From the NCBI GenBank assembly GCA_012962055.1, contig DTYD01000124.1, positions 1 to 7,473 of the forward strand: 7,473 nt of DNA, given 5' to 3'. Shown piece by piece: positions 1-6,254 of this stretch; positions within the stretch are counted from its first letter, which is position 1, and each line of letters starts with the position of its first letter. The DNA is from Hadesarchaea archaeon (GTDB taxonomy: Archaea > Hadarchaeota > Hadarchaeia > Hadarchaeales > Hadarchaeaceae). Below the pieces are notes generated by a model. That model saw only the letters and a program-made list of their open reading frames with translations. It searched no databases and was not told where the DNA came from. Position numbers and translations under genes: made by a program.

Positions 1-956
1 CCATGCTTGGGTGGTCTCGCTCGCGTCTTCAACGCCCGGAAGAGGGCTTTTTCGGCCCCAAGCACCTGGATTGTGCTTGCGGGTAGCCGAGCAAGTTGCT
101 CAAGTCCACCAGCGAGTGAAACAAGTCTGGCGCCGATTGAACCGCCGACCACTGCACGGAGGTTGGGTGCCACTTGTACCATTAATCCATCGATGTATTC
201 AGCAATTTGTTCGCGAAGTTCATAAAGATCGAGAATTTCTTGGGCACAATTCTGAAGCGATTTTAAATCAAGTTCGTCGAATTGGGCGCCGAGTGAATTT
301 CGCGCCGCATCTGCGATGTTCTCCAAATCTTTTTCCGGTAGTTCTACAATGTTTTTTATATTTACAGGGGTGAATCGATCGCGTGAACCAATTCGGGTAA
401 CAAGTTTCAGATATGCGTGGTGGTCGGGAATTAGACGGTCGAGTTCCGGAAAGTGATTCGAATACCATTCGCGGACCAGTCCCGCAAGGATGTTTGAAAA
501 TTTGTCGATTTCGTCGAGCATGCTTATAGATTTGATGATGAGCTTGTCGCGTTGTGTGGCCTCGGCGCGGAGTTTGTGGCGCGCCAGAATAAAACTGATA
601 TCTCGAGCGAATTTGTCCACCTGTTCAAACCCGATCTCCTTTGCAGTGTTTCGAAGTTTATTCCTAACGATTGATCCAGCTCGATTTGGTACCCTAACTT
701 CGAGTCTCACTTTTTTAAGCTCTTTCTGGAAACAGGCCGCAAGTGGTTCTGACTCCAGAGCGAAGGCATGGTAGCCATCGTTTACCAATCTGCGGATAAC
801 CGCGCGATGCTCATTTGTAGGTGTACCCATTTGAACACTTACAATTCTCCCAGCTACTTCCGCCGGGTTCTCGGGGAATGGCTCAAACGCCAGCATCTGT
901 CCCTCGTCGTCGAACGCAAACACGCCCAGTACACATTCAGCGATATGGACAACCAT
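1..956 (-). CDS. nop5: Nop5/Nop56 family box C/D sRNP core protein, 3' end outside window
   Basis: In archaea this scaffold protein binds L7Ae-bound box C/D guide RNA and recruits fibrillarin for 2'-O-methylation of rRNA and tRNA. The minus strand is open without a stop for 318 codons from ATG at 956-954 to the window edge. Visible landmarks are an N-terminal fibrillarin-binding-type domain (about residues 1-120), the family motif EWYSNHFPEL (163-172), a charged helical stretch likely forming the coiled coil (about 205-260), and the start of the NOP RNA-binding domain with GSIGARL (272-278), ASTIQVLGAEKALFR (293-307) and PPKHG at the edge. Archaeal family members run to roughly 370-420 residues, so the last part of the NOP domain and the basic tail lie outside. 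A GGTG Shine-Dalgarno-like motif lies 5 nt before the ATG. The radical SAM gene lies about 40 nt upstream on the same strand. A fibrillarin gene often follows in archaea but would be outside the window. Family assignment is very secure. Confidence 0.96.
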   Translation of the reverse strand, partial: MVVHIAECVLGVFAFDDEGQMLAFEPFPENPAEVAGRIVSVQMGTPTNEHRAVIRRLVNDGYHAFALESEPLAACFQKELKKVRLEVRVPNRAGSIVRNKLRNTAKEIGFEQVDKFARDISFILARHKLRAEATQRDKLIIKSISMLDEIDKFSNILAGLVREWYSNHFPELDRLIPDHHAYLKLVTRIGSRDRFTPVNIKNIVELPEKDLENIADAARNSLGAQFDELDLKSLQNCAQEILDLYELREQIAEYIDGLMVQVAPNLRAVVGGSIGARLVSLAGGLEQLARLPASTIQVLGAEKALFRALKTRARPPKH

Positions 957-996
957 CCAAACACCAATTAAATTTTGGGTAGGCCATCAATAAAAC
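957..996 (-). promoter_or_regulatory. Possible TATA-like element and Shine-Dalgarno for nop5
   Basis: The 40-nt gap between the radical SAM stop (TAA, 999-997) and the nop5 ATG reads on the minus strand as an A/T-rich TTTTATT (995-989), then GGTG (965-962) 5 nt before the ATG. The T/A-rich box is about 33-39 nt upstream of the start. That would place a transcript start near 968 and a leader of about 12 nt containing the GGTG. nop5 could therefore have its own promoter as well as read-through from the radical SAM gene. This is inferred from pattern only. Confidence 0.35.
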
Positions 997-2106
997 TTAT
1001 GAAAGGAGCCAAGGATTCCCTATCCTGACCTTTTCTAGCCCTTCCTCTTTACATATTTTCACGAACCGCTCCGCGTCCTCACGCTCTGTGTACGGCATGT
1101 CCTCCATGTAGTAAAGTGGGTGGAACGCGAGGAGCGAGTACGGAATGGTCGGGTCGATGTCAGAGATGAATGAAGCGAGAGCTCGAATTTCCTCATCATT
1201 GACATATCTAGGTACCAACAGCGTGCTGGCCCGCGCGAACGGTACCTCGGGGCGCTCGGAGTGACGTTTGCCGAGCCACTTGAAGTTTTCGAAAGCTGCG
1301 CGGTGCTCGACCCCAGAAAGCGCGTAGAGGATTTCCGACGACCAGCATTTCAGGTCTGCTTTAATACCGCCACCGCTCTCCATGGATAGTTCCCCGAACC
1401 GCTTCAGGCTGGACAGGTTCATACTCAGGTTTGTCTCGAGACAGACCCGGAAAACACGTTTTTCCCGTTCGGCGGCCTCACGCATGAGCTCGGCGGAGGC
1501 CGTCACGAACGGCATCTGGCTGGCAGGGTCGCCTCCGAAATAGCAAGCGCACCCCACTTTTTCGTCGGCCCTTTTAGCTAGCTCTGCGGCGCTCGTGGTT
1601 GGTTCCCCCTCGACCGTGAGTTCGCGAAAGCTGAAATTCTGGCAAAAGAGACAGCTGTAGGTGCAACTTCCAAGGAAAATTGAGAGGTTGTTATAGCCGA
1701 TGTCTCCCCTTGGCGTCCGACACCAATCTGGGTATCCAGCCCCGCCCGATCCAGCGCAGAATTCGGCGGGGACGCAGTTGGTGGGGAGTGGATCGTAGTA
1801 CCAAGTCAACAGGCCGCGCTCGGGGGTGCCAAACCTTCGAACAGGTTTACCCTCCACGTTCTCGACGACCCCGCAGAAACCCTTCTGGCCCGTCGGGATG
1901 CGGCAGTCGTTTCCACAATCATCACACCACACCCCTTTCGGGCCCTTAGGGGCCTTTGCGGGCAGGCCGTAGCGTTCACGGATTTGTGCGTGGGCCTTTT
2001 CGATGTGCGGCCTGGCATCCTCGAAGCGCTCCCGGACACAGGTAGCGCACACCCTGAGCGTTGCCGAGGTGTCCGTCGTCTCCCTCTCACAAACCTCGCA
2101 TTTCAC
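997..2106 (-). CDS. Radical SAM protein, PflA-like (COG1180-type), with N-terminal zinc-ribbon-like cysteines
   Basis: This is a cytosolic [4Fe-4S] enzyme that would cleave S-adenosylmethionine to a 5'-deoxyadenosyl radical; the substrate is unknown. Numbering from the GTG at 2106 (369 aa), the cluster motif is C148-x3-C152-x2-C155 (sequence GSCTYSCLFCQN), followed by the SAM-binding GGDP at 191-194. The N-terminus holds two probable metal-binding cysteine sets: C3/C6 with C20/C23, and C61/C64/C68 with C78. Further cysteines at 111, 117 and 129 lie just before the radical SAM motif. The arrangement recalls the PflA-like enzymes linked to AmmeMemoRadiSam proteins, but I cannot name a subfamily. 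The frame extends to GTG at 2142. I prefer 2106 because the protein then begins MKCEVC, directly at the zinc-ribbon cysteines, and because the extra 12 residues overlap the likely promoter. It is divergent from pdxS and lies upstream of nop5. Confidence 0.88.
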   Translation of the reverse strand: MKCEVCERETTDTSATLRVCATCVRERFEDARPHIEKAHAQIRERYGLPAKAPKGPKGVWCDDCGNDCRIPTGQKGFCGVVENVEGKPVRRFGTPERGLLTWYYDPLPTNCVPAEFCAGSGGAGYPDWCRTPRGDIGYNNLSIFLGSCTYSCLFCQNFSFRELTVEGEPTTSAAELAKRADEKVGCACYFGGDPASQMPFVTASAELMREAAEREKRVFRVCLETNLSMNLSSLKRFGELSMESGGGIKADLKCWSSEILYALSGVEHRAAFENFKWLGKRHSERPEVPFARASTLLVPRYVNDEEIRALASFISDIDPTIPYSLLAFHPLYYMEDMPYTEREDAERFVKICKEEGLEKVRIGNPWLLS

Positions 2107-2187
2107 CCGCCGGCCTTGACGAAGTAGCACTGAAGGCACCACTTTTTAATAGGGCCGCCTTCAATTAATGTAGTTTGAGGTTGTCGG
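2107..2187. promoter_or_regulatory. Divergent promoter region between radical SAM gene and pdxS
   Basis: Both neighbours start in this 81-nt gap. The A/T core at 2143-2151 reads TTTTTAATA on the plus strand and TATTAAAAA on the minus strand. On the plus strand it would place a start of transcription near 2172-2175, leaving a short leader with GAGGT (2177-2181) 6 nt before the pdxS ATG. On the minus strand it would place one near 2120, about 15 nt before the GTG at 2106. A second A/T-rich candidate, AATTAATG, lies at 2163-2170. The spacing agrees with archaeal TATA rules, but no BRE consensus is clear and transcript starts are inferred. Confidence 0.45.
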
Positions 2188-3075
2188 ATGAAACTCGTAT
2201 CCGGGTCTGACAGGCTAAAGCGCGGCTTCGCCAAAATGCAGAAAGGTGGAGTGATCATGGATGTAACCACCCCAGAGGAAGCCATAATAGCGGAAGAGGC
2301 AGGGGCGGTAGCGGTCATGGCTTTACAAGCCGTCCCAGCCGACATCAGGGCGGCCGGAGGCGTTGCACGAATGGCGGACCCGGCCGTCATCGAGGCCATC
2401 ATGAACGCGGTCACTATCCCAGTAATGGCCAAATGCCGGATAGGTCACTTCGCGGAGGCCCAGGTGCTTGAGGCTCTCGGCGTGGACATGATAGACGAAA
2501 GTGAGGTTCTCACGGTTGCAGACGAGGAAGCTCATGTGGACAAACGGATGTTCAAAGTTCCATTCGTTTGCGGTGCGTATGACTTGGGTCAAGCGCTGCG
2601 ACGAATAGATGAGGGGGCCGCGATGATTCGAACAAAGGGTGAAGCGGGCACCGGAAATATCGTCGAAGCGGTTCGCCACATAAAGCTGACAAAACGGGAG
2701 ATAGCGAAACTTGCAGAAATGTCGCGGGATGAATTTGAAGAAAAAGTGCACGAGTATCACGTACCAGTTGATTTGATAGAAGAAACGGCCAAACTTCAAC
2801 GTTTCCCCGTGGTGTGGTTTGCCGCGGGTGGGATTGCCGGACCCGCTGACAGTGCGCTGGTAATGCAACTCGGAGTGGACGGCGTTTTCGTCGGTTCAGG
2901 TATTTTCAAATCGAGAGATCCGCCACGCATGGCAAAGGCCATTGTGGAGGCAACTAGGCATTACGATGATCCCGAGATGGTCTTGGAAGCGTGCAAAAAC
3001 CTACCGGAGCCTATGAGGGGTATTGACATAAAGACCCTTAAAGAAACCGAGAAATTACAGGTTCGTGGTATTTAG
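2188..3075 (+). CDS. pdxS: Pyridoxal 5'-phosphate synthase lyase subunit PdxS
   Basis: PdxS forms pyridoxal 5'-phosphate from ribose 5-phosphate, glyceraldehyde 3-phosphate and ammonia supplied by the glutaminase PdxT (DXP-independent vitamin B6 pathway). The 295-aa product is a full-length (beta/alpha)8 barrel with the family landmarks: MDV with the conserved Asp25, [14 protein letters not shown] (49-62), VMAKCRIGH with the Schiff-base Lys82, IDESEVLT (102-109), [17 protein letters not shown] with Lys150, [19 protein letters not shown] (211-229) and [12 protein letters not shown] (231-242). Lys82 and Lys150 correspond to Lys81 and Lys149 of the Bacillus enzyme. It has the shorter, bacterial-like length and lacks the insertion seen in some archaeal homologues. 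The ATG follows a GAGGT motif by 6 nt and the stop is TAG. No pdxT is in the window, so the ammonia-supplying partner must be encoded elsewhere. The exchanger gene begins 50 nt downstream. Confidence 0.98.
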   Translation: MKLVSGSDRLKRGFAKMQKGGVIMDVTTPEEAIIAEEAGAVAVMALQAVPADIRAAGGVARMADPAVIEAIMNAVTIPVMAKCRIGHFAEAQVLEALGVDMIDESEVLTVADEEAHVDKRMFKVPFVCGAYDLGQALRRIDEGAAMIRTKGEAGTGNIVEAVRHIKLTKREIAKLAEMSRDEFEEKVHEYHVPVDLIEETAKLQRFPVVWFAAGGIAGPADSALVMQLGVDGVFVGSGIFKSRDPPRMAKAIVEATRHYDDPEMVLEACKNLPEPMRGIDIKTLKETEKLQVRGI

Positions 3076-3087
3076 CGTCAGCATTCA

Positions 3088-3095
3088 CTTATATC
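3088..3095 (+). promoter_or_regulatory. TATA-like box upstream of the exchanger gene
   Basis: CTTATATC lies in the 50-nt gap after the pdxS stop, about 31-38 nt before the GTG start at 3126. By archaeal spacing a transcript would begin near 3117, leaving a leader of about 9 nt. The exchanger-DUF72 pair could thus have its own promoter in addition to read-through from pdxS. This rests on pattern and spacing only. Confidence 0.4.
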
Positions 3096-3125
3096 AGCCG
3101 GTATCAGACTTGACTTGGGGTAAAA

Positions 3126-4106
3126 GTGATAGAATTCGTTCTTGCGTTAGTGGCGTCGATACTTTTGATACACAAAGCCGGAGATCTTTTCGTTGACTCC
3201 GCGTGCAGAATCGCCCGTACGTTGGGCGTTTCTCAAGCGATGATTGCGCTCACGCTGATAGCTTTCGCCACCTCGGCTCCAGAATTTTTCACAGCTATTT
3301 TAGCGTCAGGGTTGGGTCATGTGGGGATCTCGTATGGAAATGTAGTGGGGTCCAATATCATCAACATCGCTCTGATTCTGGCTCTCGCGGCAGTTTTTGG
3401 CATGGCTCAGATCAGGAGGGGCGGGGTTGGTGAAGGGTTGATCATGCTGGCCGTCGGCGGAGCGCTTGTTGTGATGTCGTTCAACAGCGTTATCGGGCCA
3501 ATAGAGGGACTCCTCCTTCTGGCGATTTTTGCGTTGTTTTTAAGATTCATTTTAAAACGAGAGGCGATGAGAAGAAAAAACCTGAGGAATTTTATCCCCA
3601 AAAAACGTGGAAAGCTACCAAAATTGTTTTTGCTGTTTGTCGTCGGAACTGCCGGTATTTTAGTTGGATCGTGGTTGCTTGTGTTTGGTGGCGCCGGGAT
3701 TGCCCAGGCAGCTCTTGTGGCAGCGGGATTGACACCTCTAGAAGCTGAAGCCGCAGTTGGTTTTACAATAATTGCTATAGGGACCTCACTTCCAGAGCTG
3801 GCAACAATTGTAATATCGATCAGAAAAAAGCTGCCAGATATCTCGGTTGGGACCATCATGGGCTCAAATATTTTCAACACGGCATTAATTATCGGTAGCG
3901 CGGCTCTTGTGGGCACAGCTCGAGGATTCCCTCTTCAGGTCGACGCTCAGGCTCTCTGGTTTAGTAATCCCATGATGCTGCTCTCCATGGTACTGCTGGT
4001 GTGGTTTATGTGCGGACAAAAGAGGTTAACTAAAAGGCAAGGGGCGATTCTTCTAGCATTTTATGTATTTTATCTCGCGGGACTGGCTCTATTTTATACC
4101 ATCTGA
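3126..4106 (+). CDS. CaCA-superfamily sodium/calcium exchanger-like membrane protein
   Basis: This is an integral membrane antiporter of the Ca2+/cation exchanger superfamily, likely exchanging Ca2+ (or another cation) for Na+ or H+. The 326-aa product is mostly hydrophobic with about ten predicted membrane segments and shows both inverted alpha repeats. Alpha-1 has AFATSAPEF (46-54) and GNVVGSNIIN (71-80). Alpha-2 has AIGTSLPEL (217-225) and GTIMGSNIFN (242-251). The ion-binding glutamates are Glu53 and Glu224. The last position of the second GSN motif is Asn251, where the Methanocaldococcus exchanger has an Asp; Asn also occurs there in other CaCA proteins, so the transported ion cannot be fixed. 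A basic loop (about 144-166) separates the two halves, as is usual. The start is GTG at 3126, with only a weak GGGG-type ribosome site upstream. The DUF72 gene follows after 15 nt, probably in one transcript. Confidence 0.93.
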   Translation: MIEFVLALVASILLIHKAGDLFVDSACRIARTLGVSQAMIALTLIAFATSAPEFFTAILASGLGHVGISYGNVVGSNIINIALILALAAVFGMAQIRRGGVGEGLIMLAVGGALVVMSFNSVIGPIEGLLLLAIFALFLRFILKREAMRRKNLRNFIPKKRGKLPKLFLLFVVGTAGILVGSWLLVFGGAGIAQAALVAAGLTPLEAEAAVGFTIIAIGTSLPELATIVISIRKKLPDISVGTIMGSNIFNTALIIGSAALVGTARGFPLQVDAQALWFSNPMMLLSMVLLVWFMCGQKRLTKRQGAILLAFYVFYLAGLALFYTI

Positions 4107-4109
4107 CCC

Positions 4110-4115
4110 AGGTGA
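4110..4115 (+). promoter_or_regulatory. Shine-Dalgarno AGGTGA of the DUF72 gene
   Basis: AGGTGA complements the archaeal 16S rRNA 3' end and lies 6 nt before the ATG at 4122. It fixes this start and, sitting just after the exchanger stop (TGA 4104-4106), supports translation from a shared transcript. Confidence 0.7.
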
Positions 4116-4121
4116 CCCTTC

Positions 4122-4874
4122 ATGTTCAAAATCGGTTGTTGTGGGTGGGGATTTCACAAGGGTGGTCTCAAAGGATATCAGAAGAAATTTTCAGTTGTAG
4201 AAGTTCAGCAAACATTTTACAAGCTTCCAATGGTTAAAACTGTCGAGCGTTGGAAAGTCGAGGCACCTGAAGGATTTGAATTTGTGATAAAAGCTTGGCA
4301 GGGGATTACCCACCTGCCGGATAGTCCCACATGGCGACGTTCGGGTTGGAAACCAGAAGAATTGAAGAGAAAACAGCTGGGCTGGTTACGTCCGACCAAA
4401 GATAATTTCGAGGCCTGGATCCGCACAAGAGAGATATGCGATGCATTGGGTGCCAGAATGTGTGTGATTCAATGCCCCCCCAATTTCAAATGTGTTCCGA
4501 AAAATATCGAAAATATGCGAAAATTTTTACTCGAGATCGATCGGGGTGAATTGGCGCTGGCGTGGGAACCGAGAGGAGATTGGGACGAGAACCCTGAAAA
4601 AATTGAACAGCTGTGTAACGAACTTGACTTGGTACATGTTGTCGACCTCATGCGCAGAAAACCACTTTCCAAACATTCAATTGTTTACATCAGACTGCAT
4701 GGATTGAATCCACGAGAGCACGATTACAACTACGATTACTCCATGGGCGAAATCAGGCGGCTTGCAGGAAAGGTAAAAAAATTGGATGAGAAACATGACG
4801 AAGTTTACGTGATGTTCAACAACTTTCAGATGTACAAAAATGCCTCCCAACTGATAAAAATTTTGAAAATTTGA
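4122..4874 (+). CDS. DUF72 (YecE-like) family protein
   Basis: The 250-aa product is a DUF72/YecE protein, a TIM-barrel-like family of unknown biochemical role. Family landmarks appear in order: IGCCGW (4-9) at the N-terminus, FSVVEVQQTFYKLP (24-37), FEFVIKAWQGITH (52-64), a lineage-variable middle with the QLGWLRPT segment, GARMCVIQCPPNF (110-122), LALAWEPRGDW (144-154), VHVVD (171-175), VYIRLHG (188-194) and, near the C-terminus, VYVMFNNFQMYKNASQL (228-244). The length matches the family. It starts 15 nt after the exchanger stop with a strong Shine-Dalgarno, so the two are likely co-transcribed, but I see no functional link. The family call is secure; a function should not be assigned. Confidence 0.93.
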   Translation: MFKIGCCGWGFHKGGLKGYQKKFSVVEVQQTFYKLPMVKTVERWKVEAPEGFEFVIKAWQGITHLPDSPTWRRSGWKPEELKRKQLGWLRPTKDNFEAWIRTREICDALGARMCVIQCPPNFKCVPKNIENMRKFLLEIDRGELALAWEPRGDWDENPEKIEQLCNELDLVHVVDLMRRKPLSKHSIVYIRLHGLNPREHDYNYDYSMGEIRRLAGKVKKLDEKHDEVYVMFNNFQMYKNASQLIKILKI

Positions 4875-4875
4875 T

Positions 4876-4938
4876 GGCGGGCCCGCCGGGACCTGCCAGA
4901 GCTATGGGGGTGGGTCCGTGCAAAAACGCATTTTTTGC
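4876..4938 (+). terminator. Probable transcription end: GC palindrome and T-tract hairpin after DUF72 gene
   Basis: One base after the DUF72 stop lies the perfect 12-nt palindrome GGCGGGCCCGCC (4876-4887). Further on, GCAAAAA (4920-4926) and TTTTTGC (4932-4938) can pair as a 7-bp stem with a 5-nt loop, ending in a run of six T (4931-4936). Archaeal termination relies mainly on T-tracts, so the T run is the likelier terminator signal. Whether either hairpin is used is not shown by sequence alone. Confidence 0.4.
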
Positions 4939-5247
4939 CGATCAACGTGGCGGAATTGAGTAACGGTTTCGCATCTCGTTAGACTCGGGTACGCTGGGGC
5001 TTGCATTCAATCGGGACCGAATATCCCTCTGGGGAAACTTGCTGACAATTGGGCGCCAATCCAGTCTCAAGTGTTCGTATGCTGGTCATGTTTTAGAAGG
5101 CTTTAACCGTTTCTAGATGGATCGGGAATGACTCCGACCCTTGAGTTTCTCCTCCGCGATGGGCCTAACCATCTCCCAATAACTCCGCGATGAAGGACTT
5201 GGACGGAGCGTGGGTCGGGTCTTTGACTTTTTGTCCGTAACCCTCGG
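4939..5247. other. Gene-poor intergenic stretch
   Basis: I find no tRNA-like T-arm, no convincing box C/D motif pair and no long ORF in this stretch. It holds the possible 36-codon minus-strand ORF described separately and a 10-nt direct repeat, CTCCGCGATG, at 5152-5161 and 5183-5192. It separates the plus-strand operon from the degraded minus-strand transglutaminase gene, whose 3' end it follows. It may be the remnant of further decayed sequence. Confidence 0.5.
4979..5089 (-). CDS. Possible small protein, 36 codons, unrecognised
   Basis: On the minus strand an ATG at 5089-5087 opens a 36-codon frame ending in TAA at 4981-4979. The predicted peptide begins MTSIRTLETG and then reads LAPNCQQVSPEGYSVPIEC, ending KPQRTRV. 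Its composition looks protein-like (two Cys, several Pro, a basic C-terminus) rather than random, but there is no clear Shine-Dalgarno before the ATG and no well-placed TATA box. I do not recognise a named family. It lies downstream of the transglutaminase remnant on the same strand. It could equally be chance in non-coding DNA, since open frames of this length are common. Confidence 0.3.
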   Translation of the reverse strand: MTSIRTLETGLAPNCQQVSPEGYSVPIECKPQRTRV

Positions 5248-5778
5248 TCAGGGATAAATTATCTCCACAATTTTTCCCTGATGGAAAGGTCCGCCAGGGT
5301 ATTCCACCGTTGAATCCAAGTTCAGCCATACCCTTCCTCTTCCGTCCACGTGGTAGTTTACTCTATCTATCCCGTACCGCTCCAGAACACGATCAAGAAC
5401 TCTCTTAGTTTTCGCGTTCTCCGGTCCGACGTAAACCTCGGGGCACATGTGCTGTCCCTCTGAATTCGAGACAACCAAGAGCCTGCTCTTGAAACCAATC
5501 GCCTCAACCAAAGCGGCTATCAAAATCGAGTAATCGTCGCAATCACCAGCAAAACCATTCTGTATCGTTTCGCTGGCATACGCGTAATAGTCCCTCCCCG
5601 CCGGATCCGAAACGTATTTCCATCGCTCATAAACGTAGTCGTAAATCTCGCAAACCTACTCTATCAAGCGTTCTCCAGGGTGCTTGGCGGCAAGCTTCAC
5701 GGCAAAATTTCTCGTAACTGGATCCCGGCCGTCTACAGCTTCTTTAATTTGCTCGATGGCACCACTCTTGATTTTGCG
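5248..5778 (-). pseudogene. Transglutaminase-like protein, 5'-truncated with in-frame TAG
   Basis: Reading the minus strand from about 5778 to the TGA at 5250-5248 gives a transglutaminase-like (papain-fold) domain of the kind common in archaea. It begins with AIEQIKEAVDGRDPVTRNFA and KLAAKHPGERLIE, is interrupted by TAG (5658-5656), and continues in the same frame with VCEIYDYVYERWKYVSDP. The core follows: GDCDDYS with the catalytic Cys (codon 5541-5539), then AALVEAIGFKSRLLV, QHMCPEVYVG with the probable catalytic His, and WLNLDSTVEYPGG with the probable Asp. The catalytic triad is thus intact but lies after the stop. The N-terminal part and start codon are missing where IS630-like sequence begins. 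TTG at 5523 could open a 91-aa frame, but this would lack the catalytic Cys, so I do not accept it as a start. The gene is most likely dead; suppression of TAG is a less likely alternative. Confidence 0.8.
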
Positions 5779-6254
5779 ATTACCGTAAGACGTGGGTGAA
5801 GAAAGGGAAAACCGCGATCGTGGAACTGACCGGGAAGAGGGGAAGCTTCTGCGTGTCCTCCGCCATAAGCCCCAAAGGCAGACTGCTGTTTCGAATCGAA
5901 AAGGGGCACATCACTGCGGACACGTTTATCGATTTTCTTAAAAAAGTACGCAGGCACCATCCGAGGAGAAAAATCATCATCGTTACGGATCGGGCCCACC
6001 CACACATCGCTAGGAAGGTGGAGCAGTTCGTGGAAACCGGCAAGGAGTCATTCGCGCTCTACTACCTCCCTCCATATTCCCCCGAGCTGGATCCCGACGA
6101 GGAAGTGTGGAGCTACCTGAAAAACAAGAGGCTGAAGTCTCACATCGCCATGTGGCTTGCTGAGCTAAAAACTCTAACCAGAAATTCGATGCGCGGCATT
6201 CAGAAGCGGCCCAAACTCGTAGAGTCTTTCTTTCATAAATTGGATAGGCTATAA
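5778..6254 (+). pseudogene. IS630-family transposase, C-terminal fragment
   Basis: The frame opens after TGA (5769-5771), gains transposase similarity from about 5778 (DYRKTWVKKGK) and ends at TAA 6252-6254. A GTG at 5796 would give 152 aa, about half the usual IS630 transposase length. Numbered from that GTG, IIIVTDRAHPH carries the second catalytic Asp (65) and LPPYSPELDPDEEVW carries the terminal Glu (102), the hallmark C-terminal block of the IS630/Tc1-mariner DDE superfamily. The N-terminal helix-turn-helix and the first catalytic Asp are absent, so the fragment cannot be an active transposase. Its left edge coincides with the lost 5' end of the transglutaminase gene on the opposite strand. 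Its right edge abuts the IS4/IS5-type transposase. I infer an insertion followed by deletion. Confidence 0.85.

Noticed and set aside
11..971. Plus-strand open frames at 11-373, 490-774 and 768-971
   Set aside because: They lie antisense to the continuous Nop5 coding frame, which has unmistakable family motifs along its whole length. None has a recognisable product.
2107..2142. Radical SAM start at GTG 2142 (381 aa)
   Set aside because: The extra 12 residues show no family character, adjoin the A/T promoter core and lack a ribosome site. GTG 2106 places the zinc-ribbon cysteines directly at the N-terminus. It is not excluded outright.
3407..3916. 169-codon minus-strand frame within the exchanger gene, and a 181-codon minus-strand frame at 2323-2868 within pdxS
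   Set aside because: Both are shadows of strongly conserved plus-strand genes. Their translations have no family features.
5152..5192. Direct repeat CTCCGCGATG (two copies) as a CRISPR or regulatory repeat
   Set aside because: There are two copies only, 10 nt each, with no further units and no associated genes.
4939..5247. tRNA, box C/D sRNA or riboswitch in the intergenic stretch
   Set aside because: No T-arm consensus, no paired C and D boxes at suitable spacing and no recognisable aptamer core could be found by eye.
5248..5523. A complete 91-aa gene starting at TTG 5523
   Set aside because: The same frame continues upstream with conserved transglutaminase sequence including the catalytic GDCDDYS, so the TTG is internal to a broken longer gene.
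5656..5658. TAG read as pyrrolysine
   Set aside because: No pyl genes or tRNA are visible here, and TAG ends pdxS normally. Kept only as an alternative to test.
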